DNA of 64,000 nucleotides from Antilocapra americana. Lineage: Eukaryota > Chordata > Mammalia > Artiodactyla > Antilocapridae. Below are positions 34,436-46,310 of the stretch, piece after piece. The stretch covers positions 35,287,683 through 35,351,682 of the forward strand of contig ML661885.1 of the NCBI GenBank assembly GCA_007570785.1. The letters are read 5' to 3'. Positions within the stretch are counted from its first letter, which is position 1, and the number at the start of each line of letters is the position of its first letter. The notes under the pieces were generated by a model. That model was not told the origin of the DNA. It saw nothing but the letters and a program-made list of their open reading frames with translations, and did not search any database. Both the position numbers and the translations under genes were made by a program.

Positions 34436-36379
34436 AGAAAATGGGCTAGCCACTGTCGCATGCAATAAGATGATATATCCCTGCCATTAGAAGCTTGTTG
34501 CTCTTCCTACTGTGTCCCTCCAAGGGTCAGTGATCACCGTGCAAAACCACCCATCCTATAGTCCTCATCACTTCTTTGGAGTTCCTCACTTCCCTTCCTC
34601 TGAGTCTCCTCCATGCAATCTGGATGTTCAGAATTATTTCTGGTGACTGCACACACCACCTCACACCCCAGTCCCCAGACACACCGGCAGACAGTAGGTA
34701 CAGCTCTTGCTCCCCCTTCTTTGAGTCCCTCCACAGATGGCACCAGTTTCCAGAGTTGACTTCATCCTCATTTTTCATATTTGGTGAAGCCTCGTTTAAA
34801 ATACGGCCCCGATGACAGAATACAGCAAGCTGGATGGAGTCTGAAAAGCAGTCGGCATGGAGACCACTTCCGCTCTGCCTCCCCCTTCCCCTCCAATTTC
34901 TGATCTGTACACTGCAGAAGCTGCTTCCCTTCTTGAGGTTGGTGGGTAAAATACCTGCTCATCAAAGAGAGGCTATTGTATACAGCTTTTTTGCCCTCAA
35001 AGCTGGTTTAGTCTACTAATCTAGTCATTTTCCTTTTTAAGTTACCATTTAATTGCCTGTAGGGAACTCAGGAGAGACTCACCTCCGGAGAACCAGTAAG
35101 TGTCACTCACCCTGTCCAGTTTTCTGGACTCTAGCTATTTGGAATCATCACTTGGTGTTCGCGGGGCAACATCACCGAGTCACCTGCAGGGGCAGCAGAG
35201 CGAACTGCGGAACCCCCTGCCCCTGTCCCCCGTGAGTGATGCCCCAGGGAAAGAGCCGGGGAGGGGGGGCATGGAATTCGGGAGCCCCTCTAACCACCGG
35301 GATTCCTGGGATTCCCTCCGGGAGAAGAGGGACAGCCGCGTCCTGCTGGTACCGAATCGGAAGACAGGATCGGCATCAGGTGTGGGGGTGTGCAGGAGCC
35401 GGGAAGAGGTTAGAGAAGAGCATCACCGGATGAGCAAAGGCTGCGACCCAGGGAAAGGAGGGAGAAGAGACGCAGGAAAGCACGTTTCCCTTAATCCCCT
35501 CCCCGTGCTGCCTGTGGGGCCCTGGAGCTCCTCGTCATGGAGACAGACTGCAGCAGCACAGGCGACCCCGGGCGGGCAACACGCACACTGGCGCGAGCGC
35601 ACGCATACTCACACGCCCCGCCGCGAGTTGCACACTGCAGACTTCTGCCTGACTTCCCGGCCCCAAACACCGCACCTTCGGGGGAGACCGCGGACTCCTG
35701 TGGCCTAGAACAGAAACCCTCTTCCACACACACACATACACACACATCCCCCTAAACATACACATTCAGGTCCTGCTTTGTACCCCAAGGGTGCTGGGAA
35801 CCACTTAAGGAAGCATGGACAGTTCCCCTGCAAATGACTACCTTCCCGGTTGCCTGATCTGTCCAAATTTACAAACTCGCCTTAAGCAAGCCGCCCGGTG
35901 ACCAAACCAGTTAGGAGATGAAGGAGGAGCTGGCTGGCAAGTGAACCTCAGAGAACCGCTACTAAGTCACTATTCAGAGGACCGCATGTAGCAGCCTCCA
36001 AGCCTCTCCTGAGCCTTTTGGCCCCAAGCCCGGCCCCATTCCTCTGATCGATCCCTGCCCTGTTCCCCTCCTCCCCTTCACTCAAATCCCCCAGCGATTT
36101 TCCAGCTGGCCCTTCCAGGCCACTTTCTGCATCCATCCTCTCTGCCCAGCCAGTTCCTAACATTTGGCACCGCATATTCGCTGCAAAGACCTTGATCCAA
36201 GGCTGCCTCTCTCCATCATAATACTGCCCTGATCTGGTACATATTTCCCCAATTATTCTCCACTCGCTTCCCGAAGCAGACGGCCTCTTCCACCGACGTC
36301 CTTTGCTCTGATTCAAATCCGCTTTCCACGCGCCCCACTTTCCATCCACCTTCCCTCCCGCCGCTCCAGCCAGGACGCG
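34436..36379. other. Flank of the CpG island, no repeat recognised
   Basis: Repeat-poor DNA rising in GC content towards the island. The 202-codon plus frame at 35100-35708 is the longest here, but it is low-complexity in places, has no domain I recognise and overlaps other open frames; I do not call it a gene. A short CA-rich patch lies at 35724-35750. If the first exon at 36776-37005 is real, this is the 5' end of intron 1. Confidence 0.5.
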
Positions 36380-36774
36380 CTCACCCTCTCCTATGCCATC
36401 CACACTGGGTTCTCGCGTCGCTCCCACCCGATGCCCCGGAGACACCCCTCTTCCCCTCTGCGGCTGTTCTCAGCCAGGAGCCCGCATCCCAAACCCAGCC
36501 TCCTCAGCCGACACCAGCCCGCTTCCTGGTAGTGCGGTCCTCCCCTCTCCCCAAGTTGGCCCCCTTAGCCTCCACCGGAGTCAGTCCGGCCCTCCTGCCT
36601 TGCCGGTCCCCCGTGGTCATCACTTTCAAACTGGCCAAAAGGCTGGCCGAGGCGCCCGGCACCGCGGGGGCAGCGGGGCCAGCCGGCTCTCCGGAGCGCC
36701 AGCCGCGCCTCCGGCCAGGGCTTCCCCGGGGGCGCCGGCCCCTCGCCCCACCGCCCAGCCACCTCACAAACTTA

Positions 36775-36780
36775 CTTGCG
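36775..36780 (-). other. Splice donor of the candidate first exon
   Basis: Minus-strand reading CGCAA|GTAAGTTTGTGAGG matches the mammalian donor consensus at +1 to +6. It is the main reason to orient the CpG-island transcript to the minus strand. Confidence 0.6.
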
Positions 36781-37005
36781 GGTCGCCGGGCGGGGGCTGC
36801 GACGAGCGGCGGCGGGCCCGGCGGCGGCGGCGAGTGCGCCCCTCTCGGCGGGGCTGGGCGGCGCGGCGCCGGCGCTGCGCTCCTGCGGCCGCGCGGTGGA
36901 CCGGCTCAGCCTGACGCAGCCCGGCTCTGCCCCCGCCGCCGCCGAGGCCGCCGAGCGCTTCCAGACATGCTCAGTTTCCAGACCTGCCCGCGTGGACGCT
37001 ACCAT
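36776..37005 (-). CDS. Candidate first coding exon (partial) of an unidentified gene
   Basis: On the minus strand an ATG at 37005 lies in a strong Kozak context (A at -3, G at +4). It opens a frame starting MVASTRAGLETEHVW and rich in Ala, Arg and Ser. At 36776/36775 this meets a good splice donor, CAA|GTAAGT; the in-frame TAA at 36774-36772 would lie inside the intron. If spliced here the exon gives 76 codons plus two bases (phase 2). A second ATG at 36968, in another frame, runs only 20 codons and would be a short alternative or upstream frame. No signal peptide or domain is visible. The exon could instead be an untranslated leader. I do not recognise the gene and found no convincing second exon. 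Confidence 0.4.
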
Positions 37006-37097
37006 GATCGAGCGGCGGCGGGGGAGACAGAAAGGAGGCGGCCGCCCGCCGGAGGCTACCACGCCGGAGGCCGCGGGAAGCGGGGGGCGCCGCGCCG

Positions 37098-37137
37098 CCA
37101 AAAATAGCTCTTGCGGAAGCCGCCGCTCGGGTTTAAA
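37098..37137 (-). promoter_or_regulatory. Core promoter candidate: TTTAAA box and CArG/MEF2-like box
   Basis: A TTTAAA element at 37132-37137 lies about 25-30 bp upstream (minus-strand sense) of CTATTTTTGG (37098-37107). That box is one base off both the SRF CArG consensus and the MEF2 consensus. The predicted start would be near 37100-37108. The element is embedded in otherwise very GC-rich DNA, which makes the A/T box stand out. Confidence 0.4.
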
Positions 37138-37300
37138 GCGCTCCCCAACCCCCCGCGGCCGCCCTGATGCTCGCGCGTCCTTGCAACCCGGGACTGGGGG
37201 CCTGAGGCGTCCTACTAGGTCCCTGCCCGCCCTGGGAACCCCACCCCGGGGAAAAACCGAGCTCCGCGCCCCAGCACCCGAGAGTTTTCGCCGAAACTAA

Positions 37301-38019
37301 GCCCCAGGCTTCCCTGTTTCGGGCTCTAGCCTGTGGGACAGCCCAAATTTCAGGCTCTCACCAAAGAAATGAAAGAAAGTTGGGTTAAAGCGATGGCAAA
37401 GCTCCGTGACAGCGAAATTAAGACTTCTGAGAGAGAACTGCGAGTTTTTTTCGATGCTTAGTTTTGCTGGAAGGAAAAAGGAGGAAAGGAGGTTGATGAT
37501 CCACAGCCGGGAGAGGGGGCTCTGGAAAGAGCTTGTAAAATACAGAATTCTTTTCCAGGCTTCTGTGACTCCTCATTCCGCAGGATTTTGCATCGGTTCA
37601 CTGACACCCTCCCTGACCTTAGTGATTTTGTTATTCTTGTAATCTGAGCTGTAATTTCTTTCCCACACGTTTTACCTCCACCCTTCCTCCCCCAATCCGA
37701 CTTTACATGCAGAAAAGGAAAGGACGCACACTGGAGACGAGTAGATTCTAACACCTGAACTGGAAACCGGCCAATTGGTAACCCTACGCGGGGAGAGCTC
37801 GGTACCGTTGACCAGTTCGGCCAGAAAGCATGCTGAGGTCTCCTAAGCATCCAGCGCTTTCAAGGTCTCAGAGCCGCAGCACCTGCAAATACACCTTCCT
37901 CGCTCTTCATTTTCAGTCTAGTCTACCTCAATTCCTAGAAATCTACTTTTGAAATTTTCCCTTCCTTGAAGTGAGAGGTACAAACGTTTCCTGAGTCAAA
38001 TTCCCGTTTTCATTCACCC
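37301..38019. other. Region 5' of the candidate promoter
   Basis: GC content falls off. No repeat is recognised. Two opposed frames at 37406-37850 overlap and are unsupported. Confidence 0.45.
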
Positions 38020-38160
38020 TTCACAACCATCCAATAAGAGAATCATTATTATTCCTATTCGAAAGATGAGGACGTTGAAGTTCAGGGGCGTTGCACTCTT
38101 GTCTGGAATATTAGTGTTGAACCCTGAGTTTCTAGTCAGAGTCTGCCTGACTAGAAACTC
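38020..38160 (-). mobile_element. MIR SINE, antisense
   Basis: ATCATTATTATTCCTATTCG, then GAAAGATGAGGACGTTGAAG and TGAACCCTGAGTTTCTAGTC follow the antisense MIR core order. Confidence 0.6.
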
Positions 38161-41100
38161 CGATGGCTTCCGTATAACCTATTTCTTTGAATCAATAGCT
38201 TTACCTGATAAGGGCTGGAAAAAAATCGATTTTTCTCTGTGGAGTGCTCAGAATGAGAAAATGCCAAATATGAGGTTTGCTCTTCATTATTTCCCCCCTA
38301 ATTTCTTTCTCAACATTCACAGCTCAGACTGTGTGTATTCTAGTGAATGTGACGTGTTTCATTTTTATTCATTCAGAGAAAATGTACTGCAAATCTAAGA
38401 ACAATGCACCTACTGGCAATGTATTTTATATTCCACTGTTCAGATTCTTTGCTACTGCCTACTTTCTTTTGCCATTGTTACAAGTTAGTGAGGTAACCCT
38501 ACTATGTAATGTAGGTGTACATTTTCACAGAACTGAGTGGTATGTGTCTCTGGACTAAGTCGTCCTCCCTCTAACCTTCCCTTCCTTCTTAAAATTTAGT
38601 GCCTTGTCTAGCCCAAAATAGATAATTACTCAATGCTTGACCTTTTACTTGCTATTCTCCAGCTTCTCCGTTCCTTCTTCCTTTAGTGTGTGCATCCCAT
38701 AAATGTCATCTCCAGAACTAGAGCCACTTGGTAATGACACCATTTTCCTAATTTTCTATGAGCAATTCATAGGAAGATCAAAATGGAATTTCTCTTAGAG
38801 TATCAGCACAACTACCCCCATTCCTTTCCACAGGTACTGAAAGGTGAAAAATATACTTAATCTTCATCCCAGTTGTATTTCTTCTTCCTTTCTCAGTAAT
38901 TAATCCTCCAGTGCATATGATTATCTGACCATCTTTATGCTACAGCATGCATACTAAGCTTAATCATTAAACAGGCAGATTTTGATGTCAAAGTTAAGCC
39001 TGTATGATTTCCTACCCATACATGTAGTTCGAAAATCTGCTGCCTTCAGGATTCTTATCAGCAAGTGACAGAAATTCAACTCTAACTTACTGGAAGCAAA
39101 CAAAGGAAATGTACTGGGCTATGTATCGATAACTCAGCTGGGCTGATTCAAGGCTTAATAGCATCAGCTGGAATGTGTTTCTCTCTCTCTCACTTGCTCT
39201 CAGCACTGCTTTCTTCTTGGCCTTCATTCCCCATCAGACTGTGCCCAGAGTGCAGCTCCAGCCTTACACAGAGGACAAAGTTTACCATCTTACAAAGAAA
39301 GCAAACCTTGTGCTCTGATGAGCACATCAATCTTTGTAAAAGGAGTCTGGTTAGCTGTCCTTGTGCATCCTCTAGGGGAAGAAGCCTCTCCAAAGGAGAT
39401 AAAGTATCCAGTTAGTAGAAGAAGGGATAAGCGATGTTTGAAAGACAGAAATAATAGGCATCCTCCACAGGCATGTTTCACCCATAGAACAAAAGGGACA
39501 GCAAGCCCAAGGCAGGATATCAGTTGATTTGAGTTATTCAGAAATGAGCAAAAGAATAGTGATGCTTGCAATTGTCTGTCCTCTTTTTAGGAAGAGATAC
39601 TTTGATTTGCCTGCCTAAGGGTAGCAGTTAGTTCCTCTTTGCTGCCTTTCCATGTTTATTTCAGGGCCATAGATATTTACAAGGTGGTACCACTTATTAA
39701 AGCTTTCTAATGAGCCTTCATTCTGCCAAGCCCTGAAGTCTACAATCTATCTGTATGGAAAAATGACATTGTCCACATTCTTAAAGCCCATAATTTCTTT
39801 TTTAATTTAACATACCTGATAATTCTGTAAACCATGTGACAATTAAAAACTGGGCTATTTCTCTTTTGCCTCCATTCTGACAGGGAAATGCTGTTCTTAC
39901 TATAGTAAATGTATTATGTCTTTCTTATGGATCACTGCTAGAATTATTGAAATAAGTGATCATCATTCCCTTTCTCCTACCCCGAATCCATGCAATTCAT
40001 TTGTTCCCTTTTCAAAATATTTGTTTGTAAATCAATGCAATCTATGAGTCACTTCATTTAAACTGTACTTTATAATTATATTAAAATCATCAAATTCAGA
40101 TCTTTTCCTTAATCTTCCTCCTCATTGACTTTTTTTTTCCTCACTGACTTCTTCTAAGAACTCTTCAGTCAGTGTCTCTTGCACCACACCTTATTAATCC
40201 ACACTTCTAATTATTCCTCTTTCATTTTCCTAGTTCTTCGTCCCTCTGTTACCTCCCTCTCCCATTTGTTTTTGTTATCGATATACTTGCTTTTCTTCTC
40301 CCACCGAAACACAAGTTTGTAGAGGATTGGGACTAGAGCAAATTTATGCATGTGTGTTTTTTACCTTCCTCGTGTTTGCTGAAGTGTTAGTGGATTATAA
40401 AGGGAAGGTGGCTGTTTAGATCTGAAACAATGGGTCTAAGCCTGAAGTTCCCAGTTTCATTAGCTGGAGAAAGGCCGGAGAGGGCTGATGCTGGGGGTAG
40501 GATGACATGGCATGTAGACTTTTTCCTGTCTCTCCATTTTGTCTAGGAATAGCTCAGTATAGCCCCTTCTCCCCCCCCACTGACATTTTCTTACCAACCT
40601 TCTTGAAGTTGGAATGCTTCAATGTTATCTGTGCCACACTGCCAAGCACCTGTAGTTTTCGCTGATACTGACCACTGAGCATATTCTGCTTCTATTACAT
40701 AGAGACAGTTTATTTTAGACACCTGAACACTGGGCTGCCTCTCCATTGCACTCTTTTCATACTAAATTTCCTTTTAGAAAATCAGGACTAAATTAGGAAT
40801 GTGAAATTATTCATAACTGAGTTCCTCAAGAGAAAAGGCAGTATCATGATTGTTTCATTGAAGAGCTATTAAGAGCTTGTCTTTTTGATACCTGTTATTT
40901 TCCCATTGTAGAAAGAAAAAATGTATAAAAGGGAGAACTAAATGGGAGCAATTCAAAGACATTAATGCCCAAATTATTCTTTCATTTCATGACCATAGAT
41001 AAATGTCATAACAGATCAACTAATGATATGCATTAAAGGTACAAATGTTCATTTCCTTCCCCCTGCCCCAGCACTTCAAGGCTAAAATTGCTCTAGGTTA

Positions 41101-42149
41101 TAGTCATGGGACATTAAGGATGCTCATAGTATTTGTGAATCAAAGATGCTTCTTGACTAAAAGACTTAGCTCTGATGGCCCTTTCCTCAGGGAAGAAGAA
41201 TGTGGGTAATTACGCACTTCAAATATCAAGCTGCTCTTTTCTTGCCTCTAAATCTAACACAAACATGGCTTAGTTACTGAGCAGGCAGCAAGGTCGGGTT
41301 ACAAACTGCAACTCTTTTCACTTCTCATTGAATACAGTGCTACAGTAACAAATATTCTTAACATGTGATCTCAAACTCTCAAGTTTTATCAAGAAATTCA
41401 TGATCATTAAGTTATTTCCATAATACATTTGAATACCACAGTTTAAAAATCCTAATCTGCATCAGTTAATAATATCCAACACTTTTCATTACCTCTGTGT
41501 CTCATTCGGCAGTAGGCACTTACTTTGCATATTTCTATCATTTAATTCTAATATCAGTCCAGTGAAGTAGTATGTTACTTAAATCTTTAAAACTGTACAT
41601 ATAGAAATACAATCTAAGCTAGTTTAGGTGAAAAGGAAGATTTTCTGGCCCAATAGTGCAAAATATAACCTTCAGAAGGCAGGGGGCTTCTCTGAACCTC
41701 AGGTTGTGGAAATACTGTCATGATTCTATCCATTTCTCATCCTCATCTCTCCCTTGTGTCAGCTTTATTACCCCACCTTGCAGACAGGCTTTGTCTACAA
41801 CTGGTATAGTCTAAGGATCTCTCCTAAATATAGAACGAAAGTGTTACACTCTTTTAGCTTTAAAACTGTCAGAGAATTAGTAACTTGCTTCCATAAAATA
41901 GAATATGGAAAAGGGAAGTAGCAACTTTCCAGTGGAGAATCTTGGCAGACACCACTTTAATCAAATGATGAAGGTTAACGTCACCAGTGTTGTCATGTGG
42001 AACTTGTGTACCTCCTGATACAATATGATAAGAAGGGCACGCATCTCTGTAGAATTATTCCCCCAAATTAGAATTCTACAAAATACCAGGCAACCTTAAA
42101 CGGAGTAGCAGTCTATAAAATACCCGAACAATATTCCTCAAAACTGACA
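38161..42149. other. Mostly single-copy-like DNA
   Basis: About 4 kb without a confident young repeat. At 39040-39250, CAAGTGACAGAAATTCAACT followed by TACTGGGCTATG and CTCTCTCTCACTTGCTCTC is reminiscent of an old dispersed repeat that I cannot name. At 40090-40340 the pyrimidine-rich DNA may be an old L2. A TATA-like ATGTATAAAAGGG lies at about 40920. No frame shows a recognisable domain. Confidence 0.4.
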
Positions 42150-42345
42150 ATCATAAAAAAACAGGGAAAGACTAAGAAACTGTTACAAACCAAAGGAGAC
42201 CAAAGAGAAATGAAAACTAAATCCAGTATTGTACCATGGATTGGGTCTGGAAAAGAAAGAGGAAATTAATGAAAAAAATAGTGGGATCTAGAGTTTAGTT
42301 AATAGCAATGAGCCATGTGCTTAGACAATACCAAATTTTGCTGTT
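42150..42345 (+). mobile_element. Ancient L1 3' UTR
   Basis: GAAACTGTTACAAACCAAAG, GGATTGGGTCTGGAAAAGAA and TAGAGTTTAGTTAATAGCAA match the order of old L1M-type 3' UTRs. Confidence 0.6.
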
Positions 42346-42399
42346 ATAAAATTATACCAGCAAGATCCAGGGGAAGGAATGCATGTGTGTGTGTCTGTG

Positions 42400-42923
42400 T
42401 ATTCTGATGTTGCTAGCCCAGGGAAGAAAGAAGGACATAATTTATTAATGCAAGGGTTATCAGAGGGTTTGAGTTTGATGTACAAGTTTGAATGGCTGGA
42501 AAAGGTTCTAATGGTTGGCTCACTTGGTTATCTAAATCCTAGTCTTGTGGAGACTATCCTAAATGGAGTTGAGATGCTAGAAATTCCTGTGCGTAATATA
42601 AAGGGGAGGTGAGGTTGTGGATATAGGAATGTTTGAGTGGCATTATCAAGGAGGACTGGCTCAACTATTCCCTAGTGGTCCCCAAAAAGGACCAGGAGAC
42701 TTCTCATCAAGACACTAATTGCTTCATTGACCCTCCTCTTTGGCCACAAAAGATGGTGAGAGATGTTGACATTGAAGTGGTTTCTAGGATGTAATGGAAA
42801 TAAAGGCAAATCAGTGTGGAAGAGGTCAAGAACCAACTTAACCACCAGAGTCAATGTGGGTGGTTATCACAGTGAGTAACAAGGCTGAAATGGTCATAGA
42901 AAGTGTGACCCAAAAGAGATATT
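42400..42923 (+). mobile_element. Possible ERVL-MaLR internal remnant
   Basis: Sequence such as AAGAAAGAAGGACATAATTT, TGGTTGGCTCACTTGGTTAT and CTATCCTAAATGGAGTTGAG resembles MaLR internal sequence, which codes for nothing functional. Similar old sequence may continue at 43143-43356 and 45158-45380, on either side of later insertions. Low confidence. Confidence 0.3.
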
Positions 42924-43142
42924 TTGTTGTTGTTTAGTTGCTCACTCATGTCCAACTCTTTGGGACTCCATGAAAGAATAGCTCGCCAGGCTCCTCTGTC
43001 CATGAGATTCTCTAGGCAAGAATACTGGAGGGGGTTACCATTTCCTTCTACAGAGGATATTCCCAACCCAGGGATCAAACCCAGATCTCTTGCATTGGCA
43101 GGTGGATTCTCAATTCTACCACTGAGCCACCAGGGAAGTCCC
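42924..43142 (-). mobile_element. Bov-tA SINE
   Basis: Antisense SINE from TTGTTGTTGTTTAGTTGCTC to CCACCAGGGAAGTCCC. Near full length. Confidence 0.92.
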
Positions 43143-43372
43143 ACAGAAATTTTTAGAAGTGGCTAAAAAGTCATGGTCTCTTTTGGACTGGATACCTGAG
43201 TATCATACTAAGGTCCTACTTAATCTATAGGTAGCTTGTGTTCTGGTGAAAATGGACTTGACTTAAATCACAATAGAAAATCATGGCTTTCCACCTAATT
43301 TCTAGACCCGAGTTAGAAATACTGGCATCTGGTTACACTCAGAGAGAAATCCTCTACCACAAGTAGATATTT

Positions 43373-43418
43373 TGTGTGTGTGTGTGTGTGTATAGAAGGA
43401 TATATATGTATGTATGTA

Positions 43419-43452
<34 letters not shown>
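43373..43452. repeat. (TG)n-(TATG)n-(TA)n microsatellite in an L1 tail
   Basis: Consecutive TG, TATG and TA runs replace the expected poly-T of the antisense L1 tail. Confidence 0.9.
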
Positions 43453-45141
43453 AGGATAATTGCTTTACAGAATTTCATTGTTTTCTGTCAAACCTCAACA
43501 TGAATCAGCCATAGGTATACATATATGCCATCCCTTTTGAACCTCCCTCCTGTCTCCCTCCCCATCCCACCCCTCTAGGTTGATGCAGAGCCCCTGTTTG
43601 AGTTCCCTGAGCCATACAGCAAATTCCCATTGGCTATCTATTTTACATATGGTTTAATGTAAGTTTCCATGTAACTCTTTCCATACATCTTACCCTCTCC
43701 TCCCCTATCCCCACATCCATAAGTCTATTCTCTATGTCTGTTTCTCCACTGCTGCCCTGTAAATAAATTGTTCAGTACCATTTTTCTAGATTCCATATAT
43801 ATGCATTAGAGTATTATATTTATCTTTCTGTTTCTGAATTACTTCACTCTGTATAATAGGTTCTAGGTTCATCCACCTCATTAGGACTGACTCAAATGCA
43901 TTCCTTTTTATGGCTGAGTAATATTCCATTGTGTTAATGTACCACAATTTCTTTATTCATTTATCTGTCAATGGATATCTAGGTTGCTTCCATTTATTCC
44001 ATAGACACAGAGTCTGCCTAGTTGATTGTGTGGATTTAATCTGCAGCTTGTACAGCTGGTGGGAGGGTTTTGGGTCTTATTCCTTAGCCATACTGCTCCT
44101 GGGTTTCAACTGTGGTTTTATTTCCACCTCTGTATGTGGGTGATCCACGGAGGTTTGCTCCTGAGGCTGTCCTGGAGGGCTTGGGTTTGCCCCTGTGAGG
44201 GCCCCAATGACAGGTGAGCATGAAGGTGGCGTATCTGCTTGGCTTGCGGGATCCCTGGCAGTGCCAAGTGTTCAGGGACATGGACTGCCTCCGCGGCAGG
44301 AGTTATGGCAGGAGTTATAAGTCTTTTTTTGAGCTTCTTGTAGCTGGCGATCAGAAAGCCTTTTTGTTAGGCTTTCTCTATAGCCATGCCCATTCAGGCA
44401 CTTAGAGGGCTCCCTTGCCTGGGGTCCTTCTCTGTTGTTCAGCATGTCAGGCACATAAAGGGGGCCCCCCTGACTGGGGTCTACTATGCAGTTCAGTGTT
44501 TCAGGCGTTTGATGGGCAGCTTCTCTACTGTTCAGGGGTCTATGCTGGCATGTGGGGAGAAAGAGGCTATGGTGATGGCTCTACCCCTATGCATGACTCA
44601 GCAATATCGCCTTGCTTCCATGGCTGCCCAGCTTTCCTCCACAGGCATTTACCCTAACCCACCACAGTTTCCTCCCTCACATCCCCTCTGTCTCTCCACA
44701 GTCAACAGCAGCCCTCATCCTGGGGTTGAGCCACAATCCCTAAACTCCAGCTCCCAGCTGCTGCGCCTTCCAGGGCACCTGCATCCCTGTCTGGGGTATG
44801 TATGGCTGCAGCAAGAACTGTTTGATTCTCATTCCATTTAGGCTGCCATGAATCAGCTGTTTCACTCTCAGCCTTAAATGTTTCTCCTCTAACTCAGACA
44901 ATTGCCCTGCTGTGGGGATTAGGTCCCTGCTTTAGTTTCCCCACCCACTGAAGGCAGGTTCAGTCCTACTAACAATCCTGTTTTTCTCCCTAGTTCCTTC
45001 CTCCTGCCAAGTTTTGTGTGGTGCTGGTCAGGTACTCCTGTCTGCTCTCAGCTGGTGTTCTGCATGCACTTCTGTGTTTGAATCTGTATTCCTGAGAGAG
45101 GTACTCCATGTCCACCTATTCTTGCGCCATCTTGTTCCCTT
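43373..45141 (-). mobile_element. Bovine-type L1 with both ends but no ORFs, with target duplication
   Basis: On the plus strand the element starts with a tail-derived TG/TA microsatellite. It continues with antisense L1 3' sequence (GGATAATTGCTTTACAGAAT, CACCCCTCTAGGTTGATGCA, GCTGAGTAATATTCCATTG). At about 44005-44010 it switches to antisense 5' UTR, ending at the L1 5' terminus TTGCGCCATCTTGTTCCCT. ORF1 and nearly all of ORF2 are missing. Perfect 16-bp duplications ccacaagtagatattt flank it (43357-43372 and 45142-45157). All frames inside, including the 151-codon one at 44386-44841, are shadows. Confidence 0.9.
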
Positions 45142-45157
45142 CCACAAGTAGATATTT

Positions 45158-46194
45158 AATTCTTTCCCCTCATTTCTCCGCAAAGGACCTGCAATTCTTT
45201 CCCAGAGTGACTATCTTGGGGAAAGGGAAATACCCAGATCTTTCTGGGGCTTACTGCATTCTAATTCTAACTGAGAGCACCACTATGGTCCACTGGCAGA
45301 GGATAAGTAAAAATTCTGTTCTTAGTCAGTGTCACCAGGGGCTCTGTGATTCTACAGACACATCCTGTACTTAATTTTCCTTCCTGAGTGAAGAGTTGGA
45401 ATACATATACTCAGCAGCTGTTATGAACTCTGACATTATCATGAAGGTTTTCAAGGCAGAAAAATCACACCCCCCATAACACACAAGCAAAGCGAAATAC
45501 TCCCCAAAGACCTAAACCTAAACCTCCCTAGCAAAGTAATAAGTAGTGAGCCAAAGCAATATCACAGCGCTTGGGGAATCATAGACAAAAGTGTTACCAC
45601 CGAACTTGCAACTTACAAGTATAAGTTGCATTGGTACTGATGCAATCACACACACACACCCATTTAAGTTACCTCTTTCATTTATGCACAAGCTATATGG
45701 ATACTAGAAAAAGACAGAGGATTCTCAGAAGCTTAATTAGGTGATTGCACCAACTGCAGTTGATTTTTCGAAGGTGACCTCATTACTGGAGCAACTCAAG
45801 ACAGCCCCTGACATCTGGTATGCATCTATTTATTAGCCAGATATGTTTTTCATTGTCTCTATAAGCACAAAACTGTAGAAGGTATTCAGTTTCACCTTTA
45901 TTTAATAGAAAAGTGGAACCATTTACTGTCCTTTTTTCAGGGTGAGATCAACTCTCTGATTCTGCACCATAACATACAATCCAGAAGTCCCTTGATTATG
46001 CCATCCTCCCCCAGGTTTTATGCTGAACAACTGATGACACTGTTATATCCTAGGAGGATATGGTGATCAGAAAATCATAGATGCATTATGTTGCTTTGGT
46101 AAGACATTCAGGAGATGGGGAGATAGATTCAGATAAAAATTTCATATATGTAAGAATATATTTATGGATATATATAATTATTACCCAGTTATTT
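45158..46194. other. Unassigned stretch
   Basis: The first 220 bases may continue an old LTR-type internal sequence from the other side of the L1. A short CA run lies at 45648-45658. No gene-like frame. Confidence 0.35.
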
Positions 46195-46310
46195 ATTTAA
46201 TGTTGCCTCTCTTGGCTAGAGTGTATGTTCCAAAAGAGCAAGGATTGTATCTGCTTTATTGACCACCTGTTACTAGCACAATCTCAGCACCTAGAATAAA
46301 TGAACAGTCA
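46195..46310 (+). mobile_element. L2 LINE 3' end
   Basis: CTAGAGTGTATGTTCCAAAA, GAGCAAGGATTGTATCTGC, then AGCACCTAGAATAAATGAAC match the L2 terminus. Confidence 0.65.

Larger units (their letters stand above)
36380..37300. promoter_or_regulatory. CpG island
   Basis: CpG dinucleotides are abundant here, densest at about 36640-37150, in contrast with their scarcity elsewhere in the window. GC-box-like sequences such as CCGGGCGGGGGC occur at about 36786. Several overlapping long open frames on both strands (65-191 codons) are what GC-rich DNA produces by chance. In mammals an island of this size usually marks a promoter. Confidence 0.9.

Noticed and set aside
35100..35708. 202-codon plus-strand open frame near the CpG island, the longest in the window
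   Set aside because: No recognisable domain, runs of THTHT-type low complexity from a CA patch, other frames open over the same DNA, and no splice or promoter support. Long chance frames are expected as GC rises.
36393..37300. Several 65-191-codon frames on both strands inside the CpG island
   Set aside because: They overlap in up to five phases and are almost all Ala/Arg/Pro/Gly, which is what CpG-rich DNA gives by chance. Only the minus frame ending at a splice donor was kept, as a candidate.
44386..44841. 151-codon plus-strand frame
   Set aside because: It lies in antisense L1 5' UTR. L1 5' UTRs are GC-rich and give such frames by chance.
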